The position numbers were made by a program, and so were the translations under genes. This document shows, piece by piece, positions 7,990 to 16,022 of a DNA stretch of 64,000 nt. The stretch lies in the NCBI RefSeq assembly GCF_042663885.1, contig NZ_JBHSXV010000001.1. One strand, written 5' to 3'. Numbering within the stretch: position 1 is the stretch's first letter; each line of letters begins with the position of its first letter. A model generated the notes under the pieces. The model was not told where the DNA came from, did no database searches, and saw only the letters and a program-made list of their open reading frames with translations. Source of the DNA: Aquipuribacter hungaricus (GTDB lineage Bacteria > Actinomycetota > Actinomycetes > Actinomycetales > JBBAYJ01).

Positions 7990-8008
7990 GTTGCGACCGG
8001 AGCGCAAC
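7990..8008 (+). promoter_or_regulatory. Inverted repeat in the zur-znuA intergenic region, candidate operator
   Basis: GTTGCG (7990-7995) and CGCAAC (8003-8008) form a perfect dyad with a 7-base spacer, 29 bp before the znuA start and 58 bp before the divergent zur start. The position suits a repressor site. It does not match the AT-rich consensus of Streptomyces Zur boxes closely, so assignment to Zur is inference. Confidence 0.4.
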
Positions 8009-8037
8009 AAGGCCGACCTCGTGCCTATGCTCTGCGC

Positions 8038-9078
8038 GTGACTCCCAAGACCCATCTGCCGGTGATGACCGCCGGTGTGCTCGTCGTACTTCTCGCGGCG
8101 TGCGGTGGCGGTGCGACCGACTCCACGTCCGGCGACGGCTCGACCGACGACGGCGCCGATGGCTCGGCGAAGGCGCTGCAAGTCGTGACGACGGTCGCCC
8201 CGATCACCTCGATCACGGCGGCGGTGGCCGGTGACCGGGCGCAGATCAACGGGCTCGTCCCGGAGGGCACGAACTCTCACACCTTCGACCCACCCCCCAG
8301 CGCCGCGGCCGTCCTGTCGGACGCGGACGTGGTGTTCATCAACGGGCTGCAGCTGGAGGAGCCGACGAAGGACCTCGCCGAGGCCAACATGAAGGACGAC
8401 GCCGTCCTGGTCGAGATCGGCACGGAGGTCCTGCCGGAGGAGGAGTACATCTACGACTTCTCCTTCCCTGAGGAGGACGGCAAGCCGAACCCGCACCTGT
8501 GGACCGACCCGACCTGGGCCATCAGGTACGCCGAGGTCATCCGGGACACCCTCACCGAGGCCGACCCGGACGGCGAGGCGACCTACGCGGAGAACTTCAC
8601 GGCGTTCGAGGCCCAGGCCACGGAGCTGTCCGACGCGCTGCGCGCGGACCAGGAGAGCATCCCCGAGGGCGGGAAGGAGCTGCTGACCTACCACGACGCC
8701 TATGCCTACTTCGCCAAGACCTACGACTGGACGGTGATCGGGGCGATCCAGCCCGAGAACTTCGAGGACCCCACCCCGCGGGAGGTAGCGGGCCTCATCG
8801 ACCAGATCGAGGCCGAGGAGGTCCCCGTGATCTTCGGCTCCGAGGTGTTCCCCTCCGCCGTCCTGGAAGAGGTGGGCAACGCGACAGGCGCCCGCTACGA
8901 GGACACCCTGCGCGACGACGACCTTCCCGGTGAGCCCGGCGACCCCGAGCACTCCTGGCTCGGTCTCATGCGCTACGACTACGTCACCATGATCAACGGT
9001 CTCGGCGGGGAAGCGACGGAGCTCGCCGCCCTCGACACCGCACCGGCGGTCCCGGACGACGCGACGTACCCGCAGTGA
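8038..9078 (+). CDS. znuA: Zinc/manganese ABC transporter substrate-binding lipoprotein
   Basis: A cluster A-I metal-binding lipoprotein of 346 residues that captures Zn(II), or possibly Mn(II), outside the membrane and hands it to the permease. The signal peptide ends in the lipobox LLAAC. Family motifs are VVTTVAPITSI near the mature start, the ligand region NSHTFDPPPSAAAV, NPHLWTDPTWA, YHDAYAYFAKTYDW and an acidic ligand near FGSEVFPSAVL. The frame is open much further upstream; GTG at 8038 is preferred because it gives a proper signal peptide. The ATP-binding gene overlaps the stop by 4 bp. No long His-rich loop, as in typical ZnuA, is present; an acidic stretch follows the lipobox instead. 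Confidence 0.88.
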   Translation: MTPKTHLPVMTAGVLVVLLAACGGGATDSTSGDGSTDDGADGSAKALQVVTTVAPITSITAAVAGDRAQINGLVPEGTNSHTFDPPPSAAAVLSDADVVFINGLQLEEPTKDLAEANMKDDAVLVEIGTEVLPEEEYIYDFSFPEEDGKPNPHLWTDPTWAIRYAEVIRDTLTEADPDGEATYAENFTAFEAQATELSDALRADQESIPEGGKELLTYHDAYAYFAKTYDWTVIGAIQPENFEDPTPREVAGLIDQIEAEEVPVIFGSEVFPSAVLEEVGNATGARYEDTLRDDDLPGEPGDPEHSWLGLMRYDYVTMINGLGGEATELAALDTAPAVPDDATYPQ

Positions 9079-9887
9079 CCGTTCTCGACGCCCCCCGCGG
9101 CGCCCTGGTCACGCTGGCCGGGGCGAGCTTCGGCTACGACGGGGCGGTCGTGCTCGACGAGATCAACTTGTCCATCGCCGCGGACGACTTCATTGGCGTC
9201 GTCGGGCCCTCCGGGTCGGGCAAGACCTCCCTGCTCCGGCTGCTGCTCGGCACCAGCACCCCCCAGCGGGGGACGGTCACCCGACAGCCGGGCCTGGCCG
9301 TGGCCTACGTCCCTCAGCTGGAGACGGTGAACTGGAACTTCCCGGTCACGGTCTTCGAGTGCGTATTGATGGCCCGGACCACCCGAACCTGGCCGTGGCC
9401 CACCAAGGCGGAGCGCCACGAGATCCACCAGATTCTGGACCGGCTCGGCATCGGCCAGTTGGCCTCCCGGCACATCCGCGAGCTGTCCGGGGGGCAGCAG
9501 CAGCGGATGTTCATCGCCCGGGCCCTGCTCCGCCGCCCCAAGCTGCTCCTCATGGACGAGCCCACCACCGGCGTGGACGTCAACTCCCGCCACGACGTCC
9601 TGCACCTGCTCGGCGAGCTGAACGCCGAAGGTGTCGCGATCCTGCTCACCACGCACGACCTCAACGGCGTCGCCGCGCACCTGCCGCGCCTGGTTGCCCT
9701 CCACGGCGCGATCATCGCCTCCGGCACCCCCCAGGAAGTCATGAGCCCCGCCGTGCTCGAACTGACCTACGGCGCCCCCATGGAGGTCCTCGAGCACCTG
9801 GGCATCCCCTTCGTCCTGGACCGCTTCGAGGAAGCCGGACACCTCAGCCGGACATCAGGCCGGGCATCGGGAAGAGCCTCCGCATGA
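9075..9887 (+). CDS. znuC: Zinc/manganese ABC transporter ATP-binding protein
   Basis: A 270-residue ABC ATPase that powers metal import. All nucleotide-binding motifs are present in order: Walker A GPSGSGKTS, Q-loop YVPQLETV, signature LSGGQQQR, Walker B LLLMDEP and the switch histidine in LTTHDL. The start is GTG at 9075, overlapping the znuA stop as GTGA, and the stop overlaps the permease start as ATGA, so the three genes are translationally coupled. The metal class follows from the neighbours rather than from the ATPase itself. Confidence 0.9.
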   Translation: MTVLDAPRGALVTLAGASFGYDGAVVLDEINLSIAADDFIGVVGPSGSGKTSLLRLLLGTSTPQRGTVTRQPGLAVAYVPQLETVNWNFPVTVFECVLMARTTRTWPWPTKAERHEIHQILDRLGIGQLASRHIRELSGGQQQRMFIARALLRRPKLLLMDEPTTGVDVNSRHDVLHLLGELNAEGVAILLTTHDLNGVAAHLPRLVALHGAIIASGTPQEVMSPAVLELTYGAPMEVLEHLGIPFVLDRFEEAGHLSRTSGRASGRASA

Positions 9888-10768
9888 TCCAGGCGTTCCT
9901 CGACCCGTTTGGCTACGAGTTCTTCGTCAAGGGCGTCATCGTCGCCACCCTCGCCGGTGGGCTCTGCGGCCTCATCGGGGTCTACATCACCCTGCGCGGC
10001 ATGAGCTACATCGGCCACGGCCTGTCCCACGCCATCTTCGGCGGCTTCGCCGCCAGCTCCGTCATCAGCCTCAACTACTACCTCGGCGCCGGCGTCTGGG
10101 GCCTGGCCTCAGCGCTAGCCATCAACCGGGTCACCCGCAGCCGACGCATCGGCGCCGACGCCGCCATCGGCGTCATCACCACCGCCAGCTTCGCCCTCGG
10201 CGTCGCTCTGCTCACCATCTTCGGCAACAAGGGCCCCAGCTTCGACGCCGCCCTGTTCGGCTCCATCATCGGCGTCGCCACCTCAGACGTCCTCGCCCTC
10301 GCCGGCATCACCGTCTTCACCGTGATCGTCGTCATCACCAACTACCGGGCCTTGCTCTTCGCGACCTTCGACCCCGAGGTCGCCGACGTCAGCGGGGTCA
10401 AGGTCGCCCGGACCGACGCCCTCCTGATGCTCGTCTTGTCGCTCGCGATCCTCGCCACCCTCACCGTCATCGGGGTCACGCTCGTCGCGGCGACGCTCGT
10501 CATACCCGCCGTTGTCGCACGGATGCTCACCAACCGGTTCGCGACGATGCTGTGGCTGTCCAGCGGTATCGGCGCAGCCTGCGGCCTCGTGGGAATGAAC
10601 CTGAGCTACCACCTCGACGTGCCCTCCGGCACCACCATCGTCCTCACCGGGGCCCTCGTCTTCGTCGTCGTCCTCAGCTTCACCGGCAGCCGACGCCTGC
10701 AGCGCACCGCCCGGCTGGACCCCTCAGGCCGCGGCAGTGCCCCCGTGGCGGTCACCACGGTCTCCTGA
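9884..10768 (+). CDS. znuB: Zinc/manganese ABC transporter permease
   Basis: A 294-residue ABC-3 family permease with about eight membrane helices. Diagnostic segments are GVYITLRGMSYIGHGLSHAI, ATFDPEVADVSGV and TVIGVTLVAATLVIPAVVA, characteristic of the ZnuB/MntB family. ATG 9884 overlaps the znuC stop. The frame is open upstream within znuC, but the overlap start matches family length. The C-terminus ends in a short charged tail. It completes the import system regulated from the divergent Zur-like gene. Confidence 0.9.
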   Translation: MIQAFLDPFGYEFFVKGVIVATLAGGLCGLIGVYITLRGMSYIGHGLSHAIFGGFAASSVISLNYYLGAGVWGLASALAINRVTRSRRIGADAAIGVITTASFALGVALLTIFGNKGPSFDAALFGSIIGVATSDVLALAGITVFTVIVVITNYRALLFATFDPEVADVSGVKVARTDALLMLVLSLAILATLTVIGVTLVAATLVIPAVVARMLTNRFATMLWLSSGIGAACGLVGMNLSYHLDVPSGTTIVLTGALVFVVVLSFTGSRRLQRTARLDPSGRGSAPVAVTTVS

Positions 10769-10990
10769 TAGCTGCTTCTGGCCCGACGCAGGTGGGGGCC
10801 CTCGTCGACGCCCCGGCGGGTACGAGCCAAAGGAAGCAACGCCCCCTGACCCACGGCACGTGCCATGCGTGCCAGACCGACCGCGCCTCGGCCCATGCGT
10901 TCTGCAGCGAGCCGGGGGGCCAGACGAGGCCACTGGCACTGCACGCGGTCATCCGATCGCCGGTCGCCCGACCTGACCCGACACTGGGGG

Positions 10991-11629
10991 ATGAGCCGTG
11001 AGCGCGAGCACGCCCACCCGGTCTTCGCTCAGGTCTACCGGCTAGTCGCCGCGGCCGGGGAACGCGGCGGCTTCGGCCAGCTGCGCGCGTCGGTGCTGGC
11101 CGACGCGAGCGGTCGGCTGCTTATCCTTGGTCTCGGACCCGGCCACGACCTGGCCCACCTGCCCGCCGCCGTGACGTCGGTGGTCGCCGTCGAGCCCGAC
11201 CCCTCGATGCGCGCCCTGGCCCACGGGCGGGTGACGGCCTGCCCGGTGCCGGTGACGCTGCTCTCGGCCGACGCCCATGCCCTGCCGCTGGCCGACGGCT
11301 CGATCAACGCGGTGCTCTGTGCCTGTGTGCTCTGCTCAGTCGCGCAGCCGCCCAGGGCGCTCGCGGAACTGCGGCGGGTCCTGGTCCCCGGTGGACGGCT
11401 GCTCCTACTCGAGCACGTTGCCGCCCCTGCAGAGCACTGGGTCGGCCGGCTCCAGCAGCTGCTCCAGCCGTTCTGGGGACGCGCCGCCGGGGGGTGCTCG
11501 GTCCGGCGCGACACCTCAGGCGCCGTCACGGCCGCCGGCTTCGACGTCACCGCGGTGCGCACCGCGATGGTCTGGCCGAACCTGCCGCCCGTCGCTCCGA
11601 CCGTCCTGGGCACCGCCGTCAGCCGATAG
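10991..11629 (+). CDS. Class I SAM-dependent methyltransferase
   Basis: A 212-residue Rossmann-fold methyltransferase of the UbiE/Methyltransf_11 type. Motif I is LLILGLGPGHDLAHL (about residues 38-52), the acidic residue binding the SAM ribose is in VVAVEPDPSM, motif IV is INAVLCACVLCSV and the post-motif is LAELRRVLVPGGRLLLLEHV. The substrate is unknown; this layout suits a small-molecule or lipid headgroup methyltransferase. ATG 10991 directly follows a GGGGG tract. An open frame extends upstream to 10865 without family similarity. It lies alone after znuB, 222 bp away, so co-transcription is uncertain. Confidence 0.75.
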   Translation: MSREREHAHPVFAQVYRLVAAAGERGGFGQLRASVLADASGRLLILGLGPGHDLAHLPAAVTSVVAVEPDPSMRALAHGRVTACPVPVTLLSADAHALPLADGSINAVLCACVLCSVAQPPRALAELRRVLVPGGRLLLLEHVAAPAEHWVGRLQQLLQPFWGRAAGGCSVRRDTSGAVTAAGFDVTAVRTAMVWPNLPPVAPTVLGTAVSR

Positions 11630-11854
11630 GCAATAGGCGACGGCGGCGCCTGGCTGTAGGGGTTGTGGTTGGACACGTGGGGGCGGGAGTGGCTGCGGGT
11701 GGCACCGAGGGCGACGAGCAACTGCGCGACGGGTTTGAGGTGTGAAGCCACCTTGGCCGTGGTTGGCCGCTTCGAGAATCAAGGCGCACAAGGTGTCGGT
11801 CGTCCACCTGATGTCACCGAGACCCCCACCCCAGGTCGACCGCGCCGCACCAGT

Positions 11855-12540
11855 TCAGGGCGTGTCACGCAGCCCGCGGACAGGACGGCGACGGGCAGCA
11901 GACCGGCGGCCGTGGCGGGGTGAAACCTTATGGCAAAGGCTCCGCACCATTAGGCCGCCGCCGACGAGGACCACGAGAACGGCAGTGAACGTCGGGAGCA
12001 GGCGACGGACGGTGCCGAGCGCGGTGCCCGGCCTGCGGCGGGGGCGAGACGTTCGAGCCGGGCGCGCCCGTGGACGAGAAGCAGACCCAACGCAGTCAGC
12101 ACACCGGCCATGCCGAGCCCGTAGGCCAGCACCAGTAGGACGCCGAACACGGTCCGGCCCAGCGCGATCGCGCCGAGCAGGACGACGAGGGCGGACGGGC
12201 TCATACCAGGCCGCCGGCGACGCCGACGCCCACGAGCGACCGCCGGCTGAATCCGCCCGGCCCGTGCGTGTTGCCGCCGGCCCGTGGGTGTGCCGTGGCC
12301 GAAGTCGTGACCAAGGCCAGAGCTGTCGTCATACGCGGGGCGTGGACATGGACGTGACGGTGGCGAGGCCGTGGTCCGCACCGGGCACCGCCAGCGGCGT
12401 CTGTACCGCGCTACCCAGCGACGTGCGCCGGTCCCGCATGGCGTCGCGGAGCATGAACATCTCAACCACGACGACGAGCAGGCCGCTGACGACACCGAGG
12501 TAGCGGAGCACCTCCTCCCCCGCGACGCTGCTGTTCGAGC
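11855..12540 (-). pseudogene. Degraded NicO-family nickel/cobalt transporter
   Basis: Pieces of one transporter appear in different frames on the minus strand. VLRYLGVVSGLLVVVV near 12490-12535 matches a membrane helix; a His-containing linker follows; then PSALVVLLGAIALGRTVFG and LLVLAYGLGMAGVLTALGLL near 12080-12210 are the conserved NicO/RcnA helices; finally LLPTFTAVLVVLVGGGLMVR near 11945-12000 is in another frame. At least two frameshifts separate them, and the N-terminal helices are missing. Members export or import Ni(II)/Co(II), so this may once have belonged to the same metal island as the znu genes. It should make no functional protein. Confidence 0.65.
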
Positions 12541-12586
12541 GGGGGCTGCGACGCAAACCTGTCTCGATGGTCCTGTTGCGGGCGGT

Positions 12587-13104
12587 GTGACCTCTTCTGA
12601 GCCAACGACGGCTGCTGCTGCCCTGGTCATGCAGCAGGGCGTCTACTGCTTCTACTCGCGGCGGCTCGTGAAGGCGATTGCCCGACTCGTCGACGGCCGG
12701 TCCTGCCTGGAGGTCGCCCGCCGGGGATGGCACGCTGTCACGGTTCCTCCGCAAGGAAGGTGTCCCCATCACCGCCACCGGCGATTCTAGCTGGGACCAC
12801 GCCATCCAGTTCGGCGGCGACATCGAGCGGCTGGACGCGCGACAGGCGCTGCGGACCCACGCACCCGAGGTCGTCGCTGCTCGTGGCCGCCCCCCGGCAA
12901 CACCTTCGAGAAGCACGTGTTCGACTCCCCCAGCGTGGACTCCTACATCCTGCTGACCAGCCGCCGCGCCTTCGCCGCCGGGAACCAGACGCCGACACCG
13001 CGCAGAGAACGTGCAGCACGACCTCACCCTCAGCCGCCTCGTCCTACCCGACCACGTCGACGGCGCCGTCTACCTCTTCCGCCGCCGATCTGACCCGCCA
13101 CTAG
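12587..13104 (+). pseudogene. Degraded SAM-methyltransferase-like gene
   Basis: The parts read as one protein only if frames are switched. MQQGVYCFYSRRLVKAIARL and GRSCLEV come from one frame, DGTLSRFLRKEG and DIERLDARQALRTHAPEVV from a second, then PPPGNTFEKHVFDSPSVDSY and LTSRRAFAAGN from a third, and LSRLVLPDHVDGAVYLFRRR closes at the stop near 13104. The order matches a methyltransferase fold in which EVxAGDGTLS is the SAM loop. At least three indels make it nonfunctional. Decay next to the broken transporter suggests both belonged to one older insertion. Confidence 0.6.
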
Positions 13105-13150
13105 AGGCCGAGATCGCCGCACCGCAAAGGCGACCGGGTGGTCGGCGGAC

Positions 13151-13450
13151 CTAGGGGTTGTAGAGCAGCGCCAGCGTCGTCCCCGCGGCCAACAGCAAGA
13201 GCAGGCCAGTCAGCCAGTCAAGCCGCAACGGGCGACCGCGGGCCGCAGCGGGCACGACCGCCAGCCACAACCCGGCCGGGACCAGCCACCAGCCCCACAC
13301 ACCGTGCTCCTCCCAGGGCCAGTGCGAGACGTTTCCTGTGGCTATCACCTGCGGGGCGAGCGCGGCGACCGACCCAAGTGGCACGACGACGGCCAGCAGC
13401 ACCACGAGCCAGGTGAGAGCACAACGGCGGCTGGAGGCGGCAGTGCCCAT
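13151..13450 (-). CDS. Small membrane protein of unknown function
   Basis: A predicted 99-residue protein with three hydrophobic segments: about residues 12-32 (LTWLVVLLAVVVPLGSVAAL), 50-68 (GWWLVPAGLWLAVVP) and 78-96 (LLLLLAAGTTLALL). A Trp-rich loop, HWPWEEHGVWGWW, joins the first two. The ATG at 13450 is chosen because the open frame upstream of it has no membrane-protein character. No family is recognised. It lies between a dead methyltransferase and the nuclease gene, so it may itself be a relic. Confidence 0.45.
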   Translation of the reverse strand: MGTAASSRRCALTWLVVLLAVVVPLGSVAALAPQVIATGNVSHWPWEEHGVWGWWLVPAGLWLAVVPAAARGRPLRLDWLTGLLLLLAAGTTLALLYNP

Positions 13451-13653
13451 ACCTGCGGCCGGTGGACTCTGCGACAAGGTCACCGCGGCAGCATGCCGCA
13501 CGGCGACAGTACTGTCGCAAGACCAAGGTTCTGAGACGGCCTCGGTGAGACAGAGGTGCCCCGTTGGACTCAAGCGTGCCGTGACTCACAAGTCGGTCCG
13601 AAACAGTGAACGGCTGGCGTGTCTCCTACCCGACTTCTGCGAAAGCCCGGGCC

Positions 13654-14727
13654 TCAGTGCTCGTGCTGCACGCCGGCGGCGGCGACGTCGCCCCCGGGCA
13701 GGGCGAATCCCGGTGCATCGGCCAGGGCGTCGGCCAGCTCGTCGGTGCTGGGAACGACATCTCGAACCGCGGGAGGAAGGGCGTCGTAGCCGGCCACCGC
13801 CATCGGGGCGGTGGCCCCGGCCAGGGAGTACCGCACCACCCGTTCGTTGCGGTCCCCGCACAACAGGATCCCGACCGTCTCCGCGTGCTGGTCGCGGCGC
13901 CGGAGGTTGTCCTCGACCCAGGCGACGTAGAACCCGAGCTTCCCGGCGTGCTCGGGCACGAACTTCCCGGTCTTCAGCTCCACGACGACGAAGCGGGACT
14001 GCACCCAGTTGAAGAACAGCAGGTCGATGTAGAAATCGTCGCCGTCGACCTCGAAGTGCCACTGCCGGCCCACGAACGCGAACCCGTGGCCGAGCTCGAG
14101 CAGGAAGGCCTGCAACCGGTCCATCAGCGCGGCCTCGACCTCCCGCTCCCCCGCCCGCTCGGTCAGGTCCAGGAAGTCGAACACGTACGGGTCGCGCAGC
14201 ATCTGCTGGGCCAGGTCGCTGTCAACCGCGGGCAACCGGTCGGCGAAGTTCGACGGCGCCGCACCGCTGCGCTGCTGCAACCCGGACGTGATCTGGTGGG
14301 CCAGGACGGTGCGGGACCAGCCGTGCTCGACCGTGGCCGCGGCATACCAGTCCCGCTGCTCGACGTCGTCGAGCTTGTCCAGCAGCACCGTCACGTGTCC
14401 CCACGGCAATCGTCCAACAGCCTGTTGGACGATTGCCTCCTGCGGCCAAGCGGCGGCGAAGGAGCGCATGTAGAAGAAGTTGCTGCGCGACAGACCCCGC
14501 ATGCCGGGGAACTCCGCCCGCAGGTCCGCGGCCAGCCGCTCGATGACCTTGCTGCCCCACCCATCGGCCTGCTGCCGGGCGAGGACCAGCCGACCCAGGC
14601 GCCAGTACAGGCCCACCAGCTCGGTGTTCGCGGCCCTGACCGCCCGCACCCGTGAGGTGCGGACCTCCGCCTTGACCTGCGCCAGCAGGTCCCCGTACCC
14701 GGCTGGCAGCACCTCTGACCCACTCAC
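13654..14727 (-). CDS. DUF1016 (YhcG-type) PDDEXK nuclease
   Basis: A 357-residue member of the YhcG/DUF1016 family. The N-terminal DUF1016_N helical domain (about residues 10-155) contains ANTELVGLYWRLGR and RSNFFYMRSFAAAWP. The C-terminal PDDEXK core shows D235 in FYIDLLFFN and E250-x-K252 in VVVELKTGKF, so the catalytic residues are present. Such proteins are linked to DNA processing in mobile elements and restriction-type loci; the exact substrate is not established. The GTG start overlaps the stop of the upstream serine recombinase as GTGA, making a two-gene operon. A 33-bp palindrome lies inside the gene. Confidence 0.82.
   Translation of the reverse strand: MSGSEVLPAGYGDLLAQVKAEVRTSRVRAVRAANTELVGLYWRLGRLVLARQQADGWGSKVIERLAADLRAEFPGMRGLSRSNFFYMRSFAAAWPQEAIVQQAVGRLPWGHVTVLLDKLDDVEQRDWYAAATVEHGWSRTVLAHQITSGLQQRSGAAPSNFADRLPAVDSDLAQQMLRDPYVFDFLDLTERAGEREVEAALMDRLQAFLLELGHGFAFVGRQWHFEVDGDDFYIDLLFFNWVQSRFVVVELKTGKFVPEHAGKLGFYVAWVEDNLRRRDQHAETVGILLCGDRNERVVRYSLAGATAPMAVAGYDALPPAVRDVVPSTDELADALADAPGFALPGGDVAAAGVQHEH
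14405..14437. repeat. 33-bp palindrome inside the DUF1016 gene
   Basis: Sixteen-base arms (14405-14420 and 14422-14437) are perfectly complementary around the single centre base 14421. They overlap codons for residues about 97-108 of the nuclease. A palindrome this exact is not expected from codon constraints alone. Confidence 0.75.
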
Positions 14728-15419
14728 GCCGTCGCCCCCCGCCGAGACGTCGACGCCTTCGTAGATGCCTTCCGCCTCGGCTTGGACTCCGCCACGGACT
14801 CCGGCGCGGACTTCACCGCTCGCCCCGCCGCGGTCGGCGATTTCGCGGCCGCCGTGGTGGCGTCGTCGCGCTGCAGCGCGCGGTAGATCGAGGTTCGGCT
14901 CACCCCGAGCACTCCCCCGATCTGCTCCACCGTCAGCTCCCGCGCGTCGTACATCCGCCGGGCCTGCCGCCGCTGCTCCTCCGACAACTTGCTCGGCCGG
15001 CCCCCCAAACGGCCACGAGCCCGCGCCGCGGCCAGCCCCGCGACGGTGCGGTCACGGATGATCTCCCGCTCGAACTGGGCCAGGCTCCCGAACAGGTGGA
15101 ACACCAGGCGCCCGCCGGCGGTCGTGGTGTCGATGTCCTCCCGCAGGGACCGGAACCCGACCTGCCGCTCGTCCAGGCCGTTCACGGTGTCGATCAGGTG
15201 CCGCAGGGACCGGCCCAGCCGGTCCAGGCGCCACACCACCAGGGTGTCGCCCGGCCGTAGCCGATCCAGGACCTCGTCCAGCTTCGGGCGCCGCTCCAGC
15301 GTCCCCGACGCGTGATCGGTCCACACCCGGTAGCAGCCCGCCGCGGTCAGCTCATCGACCTGAAGGTCGGCGCTCTGCTCCGCCGTCGACACCCTCGCGT
15401 ACCCCAGCAGCTCACCCAC
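14724..15419 (-). CDS. Small serine recombinase (resolvase/invertase family)
   Basis: A 231-residue site-specific recombinase. The catalytic domain begins LLGYARVSTAEQSADLQ with nucleophile S11 and contains VWRLDRLGRSLRHLID with the conserved arginines, then LFGSLAQFEREIIRDRT, the E-helix signature. A Hin-type helix-turn-helix near residues 155-185 (ELTVEQIGGVLGVSRTSIY) binds DNA. The last 40 residues are Lys/Ala/Ser/Thr-rich and unusual for the family. It overlaps the DUF1016 nuclease start. Together they look like a mobile-element cassette; an invertase role would need inverted sites nearby, which I did not find. The start is GTG 15417-15419. Confidence 0.85.
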   Translation of the reverse strand: MGELLGYARVSTAEQSADLQVDELTAAGCYRVWTDHASGTLERRPKLDEVLDRLRPGDTLVVWRLDRLGRSLRHLIDTVNGLDERQVGFRSLREDIDTTTAGGRLVFHLFGSLAQFEREIIRDRTVAGLAAARARGRLGGRPSKLSEEQRRQARRMYDARELTVEQIGGVLGVSRTSIYRALQRDDATTAAAKSPTAAGRAVKSAPESVAESKPRRKASTKASTSRRGATA

Positions 15420-15811
15420 AACCGCAAGGTAACGAAACCGTCCCCGCCCAACTGGTACGACACGTTGATAACGGACGGCAGTTCTGGGAACGGCCGACCT
15501 GGCCGTTCACCCGCCGCCGAACGCCCTGCGTTCCGTGTCCCAGAAACGAACGTTTGCGATCCACGTGCCCCGTGTACCGACGACTGTCTACCTGGCGCAC
15601 CTGCCGCGAACGGCCTACCGGCCGGGGCTACCGGGTGACCGAGGCGACGAGCCGTCGGACCTGGAGCCACCAGGCGACGTCGACGTGACAGCGTCGCGTG
15701 GCGCTCCGCGAGCCGGTCAGCGGCGTCGATCCGGCCGCTGCTCCGCTGTGTCAGCAGGACGGCCAGGATGGCCACCACGGCGCTGAGGACAGCAATCCTC
15801 TCCTCGCTCAT
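15347..15811 (-). CDS. Doubtful small protein with N-terminal membrane helix
   Basis: The frame starts at ATG 15811 with MSEERIAVLSAVVAILAVLL, a convincing membrane segment, then RIDAADRLAERHATL. After about residue 40 the composition becomes Arg/Gly/Pro-rich and non-protein-like, and the frame runs into the recombinase gene. Either a short membrane peptide lost its original end by a frameshift, or the frame is chance. No homologue is recognised. Confidence 0.2.
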   Translation of the reverse strand: MSEERIAVLSAVVAILAVLLTQRSSGRIDAADRLAERHATLSRRRRLVAPGPTARRLGHPVAPAGRPFAAGAPGRQSSVHGARGSQTFVSGTRNAGRSAAGERPGRPFPELPSVINVSYQLGGDGFVTLRLWVSCWGTRGCRRRSRAPTFRSMS

Positions 15812-16022
15812 GCCCCGCGCCTGCTGAGAACGCGCCGAGCCTACGAGGGGACTGTTGAGGACCCGGCCCTATGGTTCCGCCAACTGGGCCAATTGCATCG
15901 CCAGGAGCCTGCTTGAGACCGGCGACTTCCGACCATGGATACCCCCTCGATGGCGATCAACAGAGCCCTCTCAATTTCGCCGGGACTCGTGCACCATATT
16001 ATTGGACGCCGGTGGAGCACTC
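15812..16022. other. AT-richer gap downstream of the toxin-antitoxin pair
   Basis: About 210 bases visibly lower in GC than the surroundings (for example CACCATATTATTGGACG near 15990). I see no supported gene, RNA or repeat. The change in base composition begins here and continues through the HTH-ImmA gene, consistent with foreign origin. Confidence 0.4.

Noticed and set aside
7990..8008. Link between the zur-znuA dyad and the nearby IS30 terminal repeat, which both contain GTTGCGAC
   Set aside because: Shared sequence is only eight bases and the dyad lacks the rest of the repeat, so it is not a solo IS end.
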